Both the position numbers and the translations under genes were made by a program. DNA of 64,000 bases from the NCBI RefSeq assembly GCF_016863275.1, contig NZ_BOOO01000016.1, positions 124,001 to 188,000 of the forward strand, written 5' to 3'. Below, one piece after another: positions 63,665 through 64,000 of this stretch. Under the pieces are notes generated by a model. That model worked only from the letters and a program-made list of their open reading frames with translations, made no database searches and was not told where the DNA came from. The first letter of the stretch is position 1, and each line of letters opens with the position of its first letter. This stretch comes from Planotetraspora mira. GTDB lineage: Bacteria; Actinomycetota; Actinomycetes; Streptosporangiales; Streptosporangiaceae.

Positions 63665-64000
63665 CGAAGGATCCGCCGCGCGATCCTCCTGAGAAGCGAC
63701 GGCGCGGGCCGCATTCCGGCGGGCAGGACACTCACCTGCCCGCCGCGGCCCACCGTCAGGCCGAACAGCAGGTCGACGTCCTTCTCGTCCATCCGCAGGC
63801 TCGGCCGCCAGGATCCCGGCCCGATGCTGTCGTACCCGCCGATCCGGCTCACCGGCACCTTCGCGATGAGCTGCCCGGCCAGGCGCCCGGGGATCCCCGG
63901 CTCGACGAGCGCGGGCACCGCCATGCTCCGGCCGCGCCCGTCCCGCTCGCGCAGCACCAGTTCCGCCGGCGGTCCCCCACTGGGCGGCACGTACGGCACG
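63646..64000 (-). CDS. Partial hypothetical protein (C-terminal part)
   Basis: At least 117 residues, open to the window edge; the GTG at 63999 may not be the start. The visible part (AELVLRERDGRGRSMAVPAL, DEKDVDLLFGLTVGRGGQVS, then a basic end RRIARRILRYR) has no recognised domain. The C-terminus overlaps the alpha/beta-hydrolase gene tail-to-tail by 19 bp. Confidence 0.6.
   Translation of the reverse strand, partial: VPYVPPSGGPPAELVLRERDGRGRSMAVPALVEPGIPGRLAGQLIAKVPVSRIGGYDSIGPGSWRPSLRMDEKDVDLLFGLTVGRGGQVSVLPAGMRPAPSLLRRIARRILRYRSSR

Overview
The window is a chromosomal segment of a very GC-rich, Gram-positive actinomycete. Codon third positions are almost all G/C, GTG and TTG starts are common, and many genes appear to be read from leaderless transcripts. 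The gene order xseB/xseA/lipid-droplet-type protein/ispH/DUF6542/ychF, and the nearby glpX with a DUF4245 gene, is the arrangement known from mycobacteria and other Actinobacteria. The overall gene content fits the Streptosporangiales (Streptosporangium/Nonomuraea-like), but this is inference; no rRNA or other marker gene is present.

Layout. (1) 1-1501: start of an ABC exporter, divergent from a small HTH protein and a Clp-N-domain protein, with two palindromic operators between them. (2) 1611-12953: two complete, unrelated succinate dehydrogenase operons. The first is a cytochrome b558-type sdhCAB (minus strand) with a divergent LysR regulator. The second is a mycobacterial Sdh1-like operon (plus strand) preceded by two CRP-like boxes. 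Between them lies a three-gene signalling module (response regulator-PP2C phosphatase, CHASE3 histidine kinase, single-domain response regulator). (3) 13011-14069: a secreted, membrane-anchored Thr/Pro-rich protein. (4) 14176-25697: a minus-strand operon for a type IV secretion / Tcp-like conjugation channel: TcpC, a TrbC/TcpD-like small membrane protein, a TcpE-ParA-like fusion, a VirB4-like ATPase, a TrbL/VirB6-like protein, a small anchored protein and an SLT-NlpC/P60 wall hydrolase, then a NUDIX gene. No relaxase, coupling ATPase or integrase is present. (5) 25.7-34.1 kb: an accessory, rearranged stretch with a lipoprotein, a DUF2089 regulatory cassette, a threonine-dehydratase-like enzyme, DUF1062, a NarL-type two-component system, a membrane protein, a ChrB-N domain protein and a DUF1232 protein. 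It also holds repeat relics, including a copy of the 3' end of ychF. (6) 34.2-44.9 kb: conserved core (ychF, rmuC, DUF6542, ispH, lipid-droplet-type protein, xseA, asnB, xseB, DUF4245, TetR, glpX). (7) 44.9-55.8 kb: DUF1707, MFS, MocR/EamA pair, a tiny membrane protein, class I fumarase, a lipoprotein, a small unknown gene and two Ser/Thr kinases. (8) 55.8-64 kb: class II fumarase followed by a likely 3-hydroxybutyrate utilisation locus (dehydrogenase, GAF-PucR regulator, MHS transporter, secreted esterase, alpha/beta hydrolase), then a partial gene.

How it fits together. Central carbon metabolism is over-represented: two succinate dehydrogenases, two non-homologous fumarases and fructose-1,6-bisphosphatase II. 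The CRP-like and LysR sites suggest that alternative complex II and fumarase isoforms are used under different carbon or oxygen conditions. The strongest candidate for an undescribed system is the chromosomal T4SS-like operon, which lacks any DNA-processing genes and contains a TcpE protein fused through a long disordered linker to a ParA-like ATPase whose P-loop lysine is replaced by glutamine.
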